The notes under the pieces are model-generated. The model was given only the letters and a program-made list of their open reading frames with translations. It was not told where the DNA came from and searched no databases. This document shows, in pieces, positions 26,054 to 40,011 of a stretch of DNA of 64,000 nucleotides; positions within the stretch are counted from its first letter, which is position 1, and each line of letters opens with the position of its first letter. The translations under genes and the position numbers were made by a program. Origin of the DNA: Paramecium octaurelia. Lineage: Eukaryota > Ciliophora > Oligohymenophorea > Peniculida > Parameciidae. The DNA is taken from assembly GCA_905182995.1 (NCBI GenBank), contig CAJJDP010000164.1, forward strand, positions 124,001 to 188,000, written 5' to 3'.

Positions 26054-26383
26054 TCTCTCTCTTATTTTTTCAAAATTAATTAAATCTTTTTTTTATGAAA
26101 ATAAACTCAATTCATTAACATAATCTCAAATATTCATTATTTAATCAATCTCTCCTCACTTTTTGCTTAATTTCTCAATTCACTCCATTTAACCACTATA
26201 TTACAATATATGTACTTGGAAATCTTATTTCAATCAAATTAAATGTATTCAGTTAACCAAAATTATAAACGACTTCACTTAATACTTAATAATTCATTCT
26301 GACGATATTTAATACTTAAAAAATTGATACATATATTGCCTTTATATTATGATATTAGAAAAGAGATAAAATATTTTTTTTTA
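26054..26383. other. intergenic spacer
   Basis: 330 bp of A/T-rich sequence between the divergent eS24 and giant-protein starts. Must hold both promoters. I see no defined element beyond poly(T) and poly(A) tracts. Confidence 0.6.
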
Positions 26384-29300
26384 ATGATTCAACAGATTTC
26401 AATACAAATTTACATTGCTCTTATGTTGCTACAACATTTAATTACAGGAGAGTGCACCTCAGTATGTCCTTTTACCAACTACAAAAATGCTCTTTCGGTC
26501 ATCGAAACATCTACTCAAAGCTACACTGAATCCATTAATGATAATGAAAACTATGATACATTTGGATTCGCATTCTGGAGTATCAGTATTCCATTGCTTG
26601 AGAAGCTTGAAACTATAAATAGAGATGGGCCGTTTAAAAATGATGTGTCAGAAGATGGATAACTGTTATTTTTTGTCAAAGATTCATTGACTAACTCAAA
26701 CTTTATTTACGGTTTTAAATCCTACGATTACATAAACAGACAGGTCAAGCACACCATTAAATTCATTAATTAAGATATTAGCCAAAAATTTATATTCTCA
26801 TTTGGATCATTGCAATACGAAGGAATCTGGATTTACCATCAGATTTTATTGTAGCCAGCTTTAAACAAAATTGTTGTTGAAGTGAGTAGCTTAGAAAAAT
26901 AATAAGCAAATTTTGATTTATAAAATCAATTGAGTTTACAAATCAGTATCGGAGGAAGAGGATATGTAATTAACCATATAATCTAATTAGATTGACTCGT
27001 TGAATCTCAACTCATTTAGAGGCAAATAATCGAAGTTAATTTATATGCCCAAATTTATTTACTCAACAAATACCTTCGCATAATAAGTGTAAACTTGCAA
27101 GATTCCACCAATGCTTACTGGAGAATAAACCATCAATATCATATCGGGATTAAAGTTATTTGAAGGAAATTAAGTGCTTTAGCAATTCTTAGATCATTAT
27201 GGAAATAGGTATTATTTTTAGGGATGGGTTAAATATTCATTGCCAAAAGTGGATGAACAAAGTTATACTCTGTTGAAGTTGTCAGGTCAATACAACTTTG
27301 AGAAAGAGATTACACTAGGAGACGAGTTGTTTCGAATAGAAAGTTTTATTTCAAAGACAAATCCTAAATCTACTTCCCTAATTATAAATGCTGATGCTTA
27401 TGGTATGCCTGTGAAGTAGTCATTCCAATCACAATATGATCTATTATTCTAAGGATCCGTAAATCCAGACTATAGTGTACTATAAGCGAAAAGAACTTAT
27501 AAAGATCTCAGTTCCTAGCTATATTTCGAAGGATTATAACAATGGCATTATATTTAATATGAATATGGAAGAAGCAATATTGATTAAAGGATGCTATTGT
27601 AGATTTAATTTTCAAATGATTTAGGAAAGCTATATGAAAATCTAGGAAACAATATTTTCAGTGGCTCATTTACAAATGCAAGATTTAATTTATTTTTTGG
27701 TGGAGATAGTATTAATTCAAATACCAATAATGAATTTATTGAAGCCTATATATATGATTTCAAAATGCAATATAACTATGCCGAAGATAAACCATTTAAC
27801 CTAAGTATCTATCTAAATTACGTTAGATTGCCATTATACTTGCCTGACCTGTGATGGACCATTAATATCTAATTGTTTAACATGTGATTCTAATTCCAAT
27901 AGATTTTATCAAGTCGAATTAAAAATGTGCAAATGCAATTCTGGTTATCTAGATAAAGGCATCCTTATCTGTGACAATAAATTTTACTCATCAGTTCAAT
28001 AAGAAGAATTGCCAATTGATTTAGAAGTACCATGTCCAATTGGTAATTTTAGATTACCCAAAGATGATGGGAGCGGATTTGATTGCTTAGAATGGTATAT
28101 CATATGAATATTATATTTTAGTCCTTAAGTCAAAAATTTCTTCGGAGTGTTGTGTGTGAATTGTTATTTCTATCCTTTAACGTTTTATCTGGAACCTGTG
28201 TGCACTATGGACTATTACACAATCAAATAATTGAATGATTATGAGGCATACCATTTGATAACAAGGACTGCTGCCCAAAACGATGTTTATTCTATAGAAT
28301 CTGATAGAGCACTACACCTAAATCCTGAACTTGCTTCTTATTGTTATACCGATTCTTGCTTGCCATTGACTAAATACCATCTTGGAAAGCGTATAAAGGC
28401 TGAATGCAAACCAACATTTTACTATCATGATGAGTTGTAAGCCTGTGTAAATCCAGGTATTGCTAATTGTTTACTTGTCAACTTTGTTCCTGGATGTAGT
28501 CTATGTGTTCAAGGTTATTACGTTTAAAATTATATGTCATGTGGCAAATGTCCTACTAATTGTTATGCTTGTTCATATAAATAAAAAGTGATATGTGATA
28601 CTTGTATATAATATTACGCCTTGTAGTCAGGAGTATGTAAACAATGTGGACTTCGTTGTGATATTTGCGCAGACTATTATGATCCTTATTTGGGACAAAA
28701 CTATCTAAAATGTTTAAAATGTATTGACGACTCCATGTATTCATTTTCTTTTGATGGTATTAACTGCATATCTAATGTAATTCCAAATTGTGTTCATGCA
28801 TTTTCTGCACTTATAGATAACTACACAACAAATACTCTGGATATCTATTTCGTACCTTAATTCGATTAAAGCAAGATCAAATTTTTATGCGCAAAATGCT
28901 AACCAAACTACGTTTTCGTATTTGAAACTTAATCGTGTGTTTTTAATAATATCAACAATCAATGTGATATTGGCATTGGTTAACTAAAATCAAGTGATCA
29001 ATCGCTAGAAAGTGTCACTTGTCTCAAATCATATTATTATGAAAACCAAGTTGTTGAATTTATGGAAAAATGCGATAAATTAATTAATAATTGTCAAGTC
29101 TGTCTTGAAACTAACATTCAAAATTATTACACCTGTTTGGAATGTTAAAATGGATATTATGCGGAATATATAAGCAATCAATGCGTTTAATGTCCAAGTC
29201 AACTTCATTGTATTTCATGTTACTCTCAACACTCAGTCTAAAAGGATCATTGGAAAAAAGATGTTAGAGCATTTTATAAAAAGTATATCGAAATAAAAAA

Positions 29301-32300
29301 CACACATTAATATATCCTAAATGCATAGAGTTAAAATGTTAGTGATTATGAAATAGTTTGTTCATCCTGTTAAGATGGGTATAGACTATATAAGAATAAA
29401 TGCATTAAATACTGTTCTGATACCTGTGCAGAATGCTTATTTAAGGATGAACAGTATTATTGTGTTAGGTGCTAAAGTGATCAAAAAGGAAGAAAACAAT
29501 CTACTTACAATAATGAATGTATAGAATGTCCAGAAGATTGTGCTCTATGTAGGCCAAGAACACAGGAGGAAATCAATAAGATTAACCCGTTATTCAATAA
29601 CACTAAATATGAAAAATACTCTCATTAATGCATCTTAAGCTTTCAAGATTAAGACTATAGTTATGATGAGGATATTGGGGTCTTTGTGCATTGTGAATCG
29701 CCTTCATCTGGTGGCTGCAAGAAGTAGTTGGTCATCAAATTAAATGTTTACTAAAGCTCAACTGAATACAATAAAGTTTACAATTCATTAACTGATGAGG
29801 AGAGCAAGTTAAAATTTAGAAGGGAAAACATTTAAATGAAAAATTTGTTTGATTAGGATTTCATATTCTAGGAAGTATTATTGTTACCTATATTTTAGTA
29901 TTAAAATGATGAATTTTACTCCTTAGCAAATGCTAACCATATTAAATCGATTGTAATTTAAATAACTACTTCATCACCCATCTCATATTCTGTGGATTTA
30001 TTCACTGGAATCAAACAAATGTTCTCCTACAATATATTTTCACTGATGTATTATTTATCATTATTTCAAGTAATGTGGAAATTGAACTTAATTTCCCTGA
30101 AACTTCAACTTTTACTTTAAACAGAGATTTGGTTATTTCATTTATAAATTTCAATAAAATCACTATTCAAAATTTTCGGATAAATGGATGCTTATATTGT
30201 GAAGACGAAAAAATTTCATTTATCAGCGTATTTCCTTAATCTATTATACTAAATTAAATATATATTGACCACTTTAGTGAAGATAGTAGTGCGCCTTTTA
30301 TTTTGGAATTATAAAATGTCTCTAATTTGTACGTAGACGGTTTGACTCTCGATGGGATAAAAAATACGGGTCCCTCATAAATATTTGATCTATAAAGTAC
30401 AACCTTTTCAAAAAAGATAACCATAAAGAATTTCAAAACTATTAGTCTCAATATTACGGATTTCAGAATAATTAATTTGTATTTAAAAAGTGATGATTAA
30501 GTATCCTTAGAAAGTTTTGAGATAGCTGGAATTTTGGAAGTAGTAAATCTAATTAAAATTAATTCAGATGATTTCAAAGGTGGCTAGATTACTATGAACA
30601 ATATACTCATAACTGCCAACATCACCGATTCTAGTGATTTCATAAATCTTGAAAAAGCTAAGTCTCTATCGATATCAAATTTTGTACTTTATACTGCAGT
30701 TCTTGGAAACACATCTCTACTCTTACTCAACAACATTGCCAGCTTAGAAAATTTGAATTTCAACAATAATTAGATTATGGACAATTCAGTTTTAATTTAC
30801 AACTCCGATTTCAAGAACAGTTCAGTATAATTACTCTATTAAATCAATAATATTAGATTTGAAAGTAACGAGTACAATAGTGCAATCAAATTTATTTACT
30901 TTCAAAAACACTCAAGTCTACACTAAATTATAAAAATCAGTCAATTAAATTAACTCACTAACTATTTAATTGATGCCAGCTTAACATACAATATGAAACA
31001 AGAGGCTGCATCTTTAATACTCATTTAATTTAATCAAGTCGAATTGTCTGACTTTATCATTAATAGAGGTTATGGATTTAATGATATTACTGTCATTGAG
31101 TGTTAAACTTTATCAATTTAAAATGGAATAATAATACAAGATAAATATAAATTCCTAGGATTGCATAAGTATTTGCCCTGCTAACTATTATATGTGGATG
31201 GGTAGTATTACTCAATATCCCTGAATATAATAACAACTAGTGATATCAGGATGTCAAACCTCACATTTTCAAAAGTAGAGTCATACAATTTTCCATTTAT
31301 TTCAATCATTTTAACTGATATTTTGAAAGATATAGAAAACTCTACAATTCTTTTAAAAGACATTGTCTTTTCAGAAAACCTAATGTTATTATCCGATTCT
31401 GTCATCCATACTTCTTTAATTGGTATTTAATCCTCTTAGGAAACCATAATATCGATTTAAAATATTACTTTTAAGAATAATCTCCTACATGTTTATATAG
31501 AAGAAGGGTTTATATTAGCGGCTGGATTACTTTTTGTAGATTGTCCTTCTTGTCAGATAGGTATCAAGTACTCAACCTTCTAAAACAATCTAGTAACGAA
31601 TAGCACTACAAGCATTTTGTATATTAAAAGTCAGCAGTTAGAAATTAGCAACTGTTTATTTGAAAATAATAGTGTCTTTAATTACAAAGTACTTCAACCT
31701 TATTTAATATGGGCATTCACCCAAACCGTAACTCAAAAAGCTATTCGCTAATTCTTTAAGGTTACTTCAACAGCTGGAAATGGTTAAATAATTAGTGAAT
31801 AATTGAAAATTCTGAACAGCACATTCTATAATTCCGTTGGAAAATTAGGAGGTTGTTTTTCAGTTTCAGCTTTAAAATTATCCACCATTGAAATCATTAA
31901 CAACATATTCTAAAATTTTTCAACATTATTCATATCTGAAGTTGAATAAGGAGGTCTCTTCTATATAGATGGGTCCTCAACCTCTTATTTGGAAATTATA
32001 ATCAGAAACATAACTGTTCGTAATGTTTATTGCAGATAGTATGGAGGCTTCTTATATCTTAAATCTAACAACTCTGAAGCTCATCTTACAATGGCGGATG
32101 GAAGGTTTAATGATGTCTACGCATAGCAAGGATCTATCGTTTATGTGTCATACTCTAATTTAGTAGAAGATCAATAAACAGTGAACATATAAGAGGTGGA
32201 AATTATTAATTCTCAGAGTGGCTATATTAAATATCTGAATTAATTTAGTGAACTGTCAACTTAATAAGAAATAAGTAGTTTAATTAATAATAGATCATCA

Positions 32301-35300
32301 ATTTTAATAGGATATGGATCCAATATCTTAATACAAAATATAACTGTTAATAATTTGATTTTTGAATCTTTTCTTAACTTGGAAAGTTCAAATTTTATAT
32401 ACCTGTCAGACATCGTAATTGAGGATTGTCAAATCAGTAATAATCTTATTAGAATGTCCTAAAATTAATGTAATTATTTTATTTAATTTATTTAGATGTA
32501 AACTTGATTCGCAATAAGTTTCGATCAATAATTGTTGGATTTGAAGAGTAATCTGCAGGTTGTGTAATCACACCTGAAACGAATTAAATTATTAATTTTG
32601 CATGTGCAGCTGGATTTGGAGGTGCTCCTGCATATATAGAAAATGATATTATCGATGAGAGTGTAGATAGAGGACTATGCATCAATAAAATTATTAGATT
32701 AAATTTAGACTTATCTACTTCAGGCTTAATAATTATTAATGATGTAGAAGATCAAGACTATGTGAAAATAAGTTAGTTTGATTTGAGTAACATCTCCTGT
32801 GTTAATTGCACTAATGGATTACTATATCTGCAACTTTTAAATGAAACTAAATTGTAATCAACTTAATTAGTCTAAAATCTCAAGGTAACTAATTCAATTT
32901 GCGGGAAAAAGGGATGTGTGGTTCTTGAGAAATTGTTAGGATAGAATGCTAGAATTCTAACCTAAGAGGAAGTATTCTAATAAGGATATGAACTATAGAT
33001 TACTGATTACATTTGTGAAAATAATTTAGGGTTTACTGGAACTTGTCTGAATCTAAATTCAATTTTCTCATTAATTCAAGATAGCGTGTTCTAATATAAT
33101 AATGCAACATTCTAAGGAGGTGCTGTTGTAGTAAAAGGGTCAGATGAAATAATTATAGAAAACTCACTAATTTAATACAATAAAGCAGAAGCGGGCGGAG
33201 GAATGTATCTAGAAAAGATATTTGCTCTAAATTATGAATTATTAAAAACTAGAGTTATTTTGAATTATGCCAATTTTTATGGGGATAATGTTGCATCGAA
33301 TCCTGAAAAGCTGGCCATATAAATCACATAAGATGAGATGCTTCAAAGTAAGGTCTTAGTTGAAAATTCAACTACAAAAATAGAAGAAGTTGCTGTTAAG
33401 CCTTTTACCTCAATAAATGGAAAAAATTCTAAATTTATTTTATTGCCCACTGGACAGTAGATATCAACTTATTAATTTTTTGATTGGAAGAATTAAAATT
33501 ATATCAATTATGGGTTAATTTTTAGAATTCATGCTGAAAATAGAAAAATGCATTTGATTTAAAACTTAACAAACACTGTTTGTACAATAAATAGTAGAAG
33601 ATATAACATTTCAGAGTAGGATGAGGATTAAGAATTTACAAATAATTTCACTAAATACAACACAATTATTTTTGATGCTGAAACTTAAGATTACAAACTA
33701 GATGATCTGATAGTATATTTTGATAACGACGCTCCTGAAGAGATTGTATTATAGTTAGAATTTCAATGTAATTCAATAAAAATTCCGATATTCAATTCCA
33801 CCTATCCTTACTAAACTCTAAGTTTTCACAATGATTATAGCCTTAGAATCAATGTTAAGACTTTGGAATGTTAATTTGGAGAAATTAAAAATTTAACTGA
33901 CTACTCTTGTTCAATTTGCGATTCAATATAAGGTCTATTTTCTTTAACTCTAAATGCTCAAAAATGTGATATCTAAGATGATATATCAACAATCTCGGTC
34001 AGATCAAATTAATTGTAACTTAGACCTGGTTATTGGAGACCGTATTTCGATACATCATCAATCAGCCCTTGCATAAATTTACAAAGTAATTGTTTAGGAG
34101 GATGGAAAAACGGTGATATCTCTTGTTATGTTGGTCACATAGGAGCACTTTGCGAATAATGTGACTTATACGATACAAGAGGAGATGGTTCATTCTCAGT
34201 TGTAAGCAGATACTCTTGTGGAACATGTTAAGATAAATACTAGAATATAGCTCTAATTGTTGGTATCATTATTATTACCCTCATATTTTTGTTAATCTCT
34301 ATTAAAGGAACTTTAAGTTCGATAGATGAGTTTAGCAAATTTAACCCCTTCATTCGATCCACGCTTACTAAACTCAGTCCTCAATCAAGTATTTTAATTA
34401 AAATTTTGACCAATTATTTCTAAATTATTGCAACCATAACTACCTTTTAATTACAATTACCATAAGGATTAGTTAGTACGATTGATGGGGTAGGTAATCC
34501 TATATAAACAGCAACTTATTCACTCGATTGCTTCTTAGTTGATTTCTCTAATATTTAAATACAATATACTAGAATGATTTGGCAGATTATTTTGCCAATC
34601 CTTTATATTACTCTATTCATGGGCTTATTTTTCATTGCTTCTAAATAGCATCTTATTGAATCAACCTTAAATTGTAGTGTTATGTCAACCACCTTAATTT
34701 ATTTCTACATTTATTTCTAACCAAATTTAATAAATGGTTTTGTCTAATTAGTGTCCTATAGAGATATATCCGGCTTTAAGTGGATCAAGGCAAACGTAGC
34801 TGATAGATACGATACTCCTGACCATTTATAATGGATGCTGAAGTTCAGTTTGCCAGCTCTCATTATTTTGGCTGTTCTCATACCGTGTTTCTTTTTCTAC
34901 GGACTTTTCAGTAATAAAAAAAATCTTACTTCCAAAAAAGAAGTAAAAATGCGTTGGGCATATCTGTATGTTGAATACAAAGAAACTGTATACTTCTGGG
35001 AATTAATTAAAATCATTGAAAAAGAACTGATCATCCTATCACTTATATACTATGAAGACAGCATAGTCATTAAAGGTGTCCTAGTGCTTCTCATCACTTA
35101 TTTTTATTAGGAATTAAATCAAAATTATCAACCATATTCAATGAATAGAATGAATAAGTTAGATTATTATTCAGCTAATATTTGTATGATCACTATTTGT
35201 TTAGCAATTGGAGCCTATATAGCACAAGAGGCGGGTATTAAAGAGTTGTAAATACCCTTTTTAGTAATTATGGCCCTATTAAATTTTTTATTCCTTTAAT

Positions 35301-35641
35301 CTATTTTGATTTAGATTGTATCCAAATATGCTTAATAATATGAAGATACTCTTGATAGAATCAAAAACTTCATTAAAAAACAATATCCAAATTATAAGAG
35401 TTTTAAATATCTGGATAAGGCCTTGGAAACCAGAACTGATAAAAGAAATAGAATAATGATGTTATACAAAAAACTTAAGAAATTTGCCATTCCCTTAGGA
35501 AAACTTATGATATAAACCAGAGAAAAATATCAACAAAATAAACAACCAATTAGTACGATCGAATTCCACACTAGACAAGAGACTTTAGATGTAGAAAAAT
35601 CATCTTAAAAGAGATTACTTGTCCTATAAAATTTAAAATGA
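26384..35641 (+). CDS. giant Cys-rich, beta-helix, polytopic surface protein (3044 aa)
   Basis: The largest gene here: 3044 residues with only five introns (26966-26990, 27805-27826, 28095-28121, 30048-30070, 32470-32495). The start has a signal peptide (SIQIYIALMLLQHLITGECT). Residues ~30-470 resemble LamG/concanavalin-like repeats (FFGGDSI, then EAYIYDFKM). From ~residue 470 to ~1050 come dozens of CxxC and furin/GFR-type Cys pairs (CHYTCLTCDG, CGKCPTNCYACS, CPEDCALCR). Residues ~1150-2500 are regular Asn/Ile/Leu/Phe-rich strands typical of a parallel beta-helix (pectin-lyase fold). A last Cys cluster (GHIGALCEQCDLYD, CGTCQ) precedes about eight membrane helices starting QNIALIVGIIIITLIFLLIS and a basic cytosolic tail. 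The topology suggests a large cell-surface receptor or adhesion protein. Ciliates have families like this with no known role. Confidence 0.93.
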
Positions 35642-36479
35642 AAATTATTTTAAATTAATAATATTTCTTTTTTTTACATAAAACCATTAAATTATTAAAT
35701 TGGAAAGTCAGAACATAAAATTTTGGAACCCATTTGATTTTTAAAAAATAAAACCAGTTATATCGCTTATAGGAATAATTCTGGATTTTTAAAAACCCTC
35801 TAATACTGCATTACCTTATTAAAATGTTATACATTTACTTTGTAAATTTGTTAACAATATAAAACTCATTAGTAGTATTAATCTAAAATATATATTACAC
35901 AATTTACCTCAAAAACAAAAAAAGCCAAAATTTAACTTTATAATTTATCCTTATTCATATTATTATATATATATAAATAATATTTTAACATGATAAATTT
36001 GAAACATTCTGAGTAATTGCTATTAGATTTAAATGATGTTTTGGTTTGATATTAATTATTAGTAATAACATTTTGTCATCTTTTTTAAAGAATTTTATTT
36101 AAACACTTAATAATTAATATTGTAAAGTCAAATTAGAGAATAGTAAATTTAAATTTTTATATTTATAGACAGCCTTAGTTTTTATTTTCATGGTGAGAAA
36201 TAATGGGAATATATATAATTAATATTATGAAATTCTTATCCTTGTTTATGGTTAAGATAACCCTTTCTTTTTCTCTACTGTTTTTAAATACTCAAATTTT
36301 GAATTAAAATAATAAGGAAACAGATTGTTAAACCAAATCTTTAATTCAAATTATCAAAAAGCTCAAAGATATTCTTCAACATAATTCTGTGAATATTTTA
36401 TATATTGCATTTATTAATAACAATTTTTATAATACAACTTTTTTCATTATTTTTAATTATAAATTATTTACATTAAATA
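35642..36479. other. long A/T-rich spacer
   Basis: 838 bp with no supportable gene on either strand. It is among the most A/T-rich stretches in the window, full of TAAT and TTTA runs. Follows the giant gene and precedes the carrier start. Nothing that looks like an RNA gene; an unrecognised short RNA cannot be excluded. Confidence 0.6.
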
Positions 36480-37515
36480 ATGAATGATGACACATTAATA
36501 ATTAGGATTACTACTTACTCTAGTATGTTTGCAGGAATCATAGGGAAAATAGCTTGTCACCCAATTGATACAATAAGAGCTAAGATACAGGTACTTTATA
36601 TTCCAATTAAAAGATTAGACAAACAATGATGCTTAAGATTAAAGCTGACAAATTGATTTCAACTTTGGCAAAGGAGACCTTAAGAACTGAGGGTCTTCGT
36701 GGACTTTACAAAGGACTTGGAATAACGATAGTAAAAATGATAATTTCTATATAGATAGGAACAGGACCTGCGTATTCTTTATATTTAACTACTTACGAAA
36801 CATCAAAGTACTTGTTAAATTAATTGAGTGTAAATTGTGTCATTTATCTTAGTTTATGAAGGACAGTCCCAATTTAATATCCTTCACATCTGGAATGATG
36901 GCTGAAACTGTCAGTTGTGTTTTCTGGTTGCCAATAGACGTGATAAAAGAGAGATTATAAGTTCAAAGCAATTTAAAGGTTTTTGATTATAAAAATACAT
37001 TTGTATATTGCTGTGTATATTCTAGGATGCCATCCAAAAAATTCTAAAGTCAGAAGGAGTGGTTGGTTTGTATAGAGCTTATGGAGCAACTGTAGCCTCA
37101 TATGGACCCTTTAGTGCATTCTATTTTATGTTTTATGAGAAATTAAAAAGTAATTAAGATTATAGGAAATAAAATAGCAATTTTGGAAAATCCATTGTAA
37201 CCATCCTTTTTAGAGAGTCTTTGTCTATCGGGGATAGCAGGATCGATGGCAGGATTTATATGCAATCCTATGGATATCGTGAGACTGAGAATGCAGGTCT
37301 AGAGAGCCTCATTGGCAACTCATGCAGAAACAGGTAATTTTGGATACAAGAACTTAATCCATGGATTGTACAAGGTTGTAAGAAATGAGGGGATATTGTC
37401 TTTAACAAAGGGGTCGATGGCTAAAGTGTTGTACACATGCCCTAATACTGCAATTTCAATGAGCGTGGCAGAAGTAACTAGATCTTATTTTATTAATAAA
37501 TACAAGAGTCATTGA
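36480..37515 (+). CDS. mitochondrial carrier family (SLC25) protein
   Basis: 304 residues with the three-fold repeat of inner-membrane metabolite carriers. Introns: 36591-36613, 36731-36754, 36830-36852, 37003-37025 and 37150-37177. Each repeat begins with the PxDxxKxRxQ-type signature: PIDTIRAKIQ, PIDVIKERLQ and PMDIVRLRMQ. The accompanying aromatic/Gly motifs are GLRGLYKGLG, GVVGLYRAYGATV and GILSLTKGSMAK. Six hydrophobic helices fit the usual fold. Substrate cannot be assigned from these motifs. 37 bp from the convergent kinase gene end. Confidence 0.93.
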
Positions 37516-37552
37516 ATATAATTATAAATTAGCTAAAGGAATAAAATTTACA

Positions 37553-38931
37553 TCAGATTTAATTAAAGAATTCGTGTTTTAGTAATTCTTTGGCTTCTGA
37601 TCTTTGCATTGGATCATAGGCCAGACATTGTTTTAGTAAATCTAGGAGTTAATTTTATTTGACCAAAGATAGATAATTGCAGTTCTGTCTTATGACTGAG
37701 TTCAATTGCAATTGCTATTGTTTTTAGATGATTCTTGATGAGTAATGTGTATAATTACTTGCTTAAATCTCTTCCTTTGACAGCAAATAGGCCATATTTG
37801 ATTTGGGGTCTTCCTTATCTCATGATTTTGCCCTTATAGGATAGCCAATTAGGAACACCATGTAATATGTCAAGTATGATTGCCCCTTGATTTGTTTATA
37901 AAAATACCATAACTCCAAACGTCGATTTTTGGAGTCCCATGCATTTGAGTAAGGGCTTCAATTTAGCTGCTGTATTGATTTGAGTATCTGGTCCAATTAT
38001 GCATGATATCAAGGGCTTCAGGAGCCATGTATTCAGGAGTTATCATTCCGAATTGATCCTTGTCCTCATTAGAGAATGCTGATCCAAAATCTATGATCTT
38101 GGGTATATTATTTTCAACTAAAATATTGTCTGGTTTGAGATCGAAATGAGTAACACGTTTGTCATTGATACATGAGATTCCATTCAAAATTCCATGCATC
38201 AATTCGATGAGTTTTTGTGGATGTTCATACATGTCCAACAATTACTGAGTCTCACTTATCTAAGACATTAGATTGATTGTACCGCATAGACTCTTTCTCC
38301 CTTGTAGAATTCCCCTTTCATGGTGTACAGCACTTTGCTGAGTGGTTTGCCTCCCAACTCCTGTATAATCCAGGTATCTTTGTTTGAATGTTCGACTCCC
38401 ATGATCTAGACTATGTTTTCGGATTTGATGTAACTGAATTTTGCCTCTTTGCTCTATTGTGGTTTGGCTATTTGTTTCAACGCCACCTTCTGATTGCCTT
38501 TGGATGCCAACCAGACCAGAGCAAATCCTCCCCTGAATAAGAGTAAAATAAATGAAGTACCTTCCCAAGAGTTCAAGCTTGTCGAAACCCAATAATTACC
38601 TATCTCCGTAAGTTCCTTTCTCTTCCTCAGTGAGTCCATAATCTTTAAGCATCTTAAGGGATGGCAATCTATTAGGTTTGAGGGTGAAGCTACTGTGCTT
38701 TTATAATTTCATGACTGTGTTTCCAGGGGACTAATTTGACTCTTTTTACACGAGGTCTATGATTATTCGTTAGTGTAACAGCGAATCCAATCCTACAATA
38801 TTGTCTATATAAAAATAGGATATAAAAGTGCGGTAATAGAGGAGGAGGTGATATAAATACATACTGTTGGTGGAGACTGGAGTTCTCCTGGATTTCTGCG
38901 ACAGTTGTCTCTAATAATGAATGGGCATCAT
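37553..38931 (-). CDS. protein kinase with RVKRVKLVPW N-terminal extension
   Basis: 410 residues. Introns: 38757-38779, 38669-38693, 38533-38560, 38260-38282, 37886-37907 and 37734-37758. After a ~70-residue extension (IVGLDSLLPRVKRVKLVPW, then LKMLKDYGLTEEEKG) comes the kinase: LLGRGGFALVWLA, lysine in KVALKQI, catalytic loop THFDLKPDNIL (His-Phe-Asp in place of HRD), KIIDFGSAF, MITPEYMAPEAL, DVWSYG. All catalytic residues remain, so it should be active. The HFD form is seen in some stress/dual-specificity-like kinases. The TEEE...TYG stretch just before the glycine loop is odd and may be regulatory. Start Met less certain than the rest (two ATGs in tandem at 38926-38931). Confidence 0.9.
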
Positions 38932-38999
38932 ATTAATTAATTATATTTATACTCTTAACCAATCATTGATAATAGATAATTATTTATATAATATTTGAA

Positions 39000-39469
39000 A
39001 TGTAGGAGTGGCCTAAGAAATTGTTTCTTGCTATTGCATTCGTCTCTTGCTTCACCTGTTATGCAAGACCCGACTACAATCTCCCACTATTCGCCTTTGC
39101 ATATTTACTTTGGGATATAGACAGACCTGTAAGTGAATCATCTGAGTGAATTTAGGTATCGCAAAAGATTAGATTAATTTACCTATTTGTTTATTCGTGG
39201 ATTATTGATTTCGTTTGGCTTGTTTATTGGGGTCCATTTTGGAATTCGTCCACTTTCAGTCATAATTGGGCTGATGGAATTTAAACTTTTGTGTTGGTGT
39301 TGTCCGTTATCAACTTTATCTTGAAAGTAGAAATTCAATTGATATTGTGTAGTTGGGTACAATTGTAGTGTGCATTTTGGCAGAGAAAGAATGCAAAGAT
39401 GCATTACATCCTGAAAATGCAATGGCACATGCGAAGAACATCTTTAATAGTGATGGTTAGCATTAATGA
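39000..39469 (+). CDS. small multi-pass membrane protein, 138 aa
   Basis: Introns 39129-39155 and 39327-39352. Hydrophobic segments: LFLAIAFVSCFTCY, LFAFAYLLWDIDR, LIYLFVYSWIIDFVWLVYW and TFVLVLSVINFILKLGTIVV, so about four helices. The third has an internal Asp (IIDFVW), and the layout faintly recalls the AT1-receptor-associated protein (ATRAP) family, but I cannot confirm this. Hydrophilic C-terminus (AEKECKDALHPENAMAH). Otherwise unrecognised. Confidence 0.75.
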
Positions 39470-39514
39470 ATTACTTAAATTTTTAAAAAAAAATTAAATA
39501 TCTATTTTAAATTA

Positions 39515-40011
39515 ATGTCTTAATCAGTGCTTTGGGAAGTAGTTAAGGGCAACAATGCTTTTTTGGTCAAGAGAAACGGATTGACACTCTCAACCGATCC
39601 ATTCAACAACACTGGAGTTTAAACATACAGCAGCACAGGTACAGAGCCTATGTTAATATAAAAAAGGATTCATTACATAAAATGCTATTGGAGTAGTACC
39701 AACATAAGCAAAGGTTAATTAAATCAACAATGTGAATTTGGTTGCCAGAAAGAGCACCAAATTCCAATAGGCTGACAGAAAGACCAAGAATACTCAATCA
39801 GTTTATGCTTCAACCTTGAGTGTCAAACACGGAATCCACACAGCCTCAAGAGTATGTCATGTCTTATCAACCCTAGGTAATCAGAAAGAGATTCGGCACA
39901 AGAAGACTCGGATTGTAGAAGGCAGCTCTCAGAAAATTGGTCAAATTGAACAGAGCCAATGCTGTCAGAAGAAGAAACGAAATTGCTGCATCTAAGGCAT
40001 AAAAGAAATGA
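39515..40011 (+). CDS. 60S ribosomal protein L28 (eL28)
   Basis: 147 residues after two introns (39639-39666, 39852-39876). N-terminus [20 protein letters not shown] is the eL28 signature (LLW..V..NN.FLVKR). The Lys/Arg-rich middle and the ending [18 protein letters not shown] fit the family. Peripheral protein of the large subunit. Confidence 0.94.
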
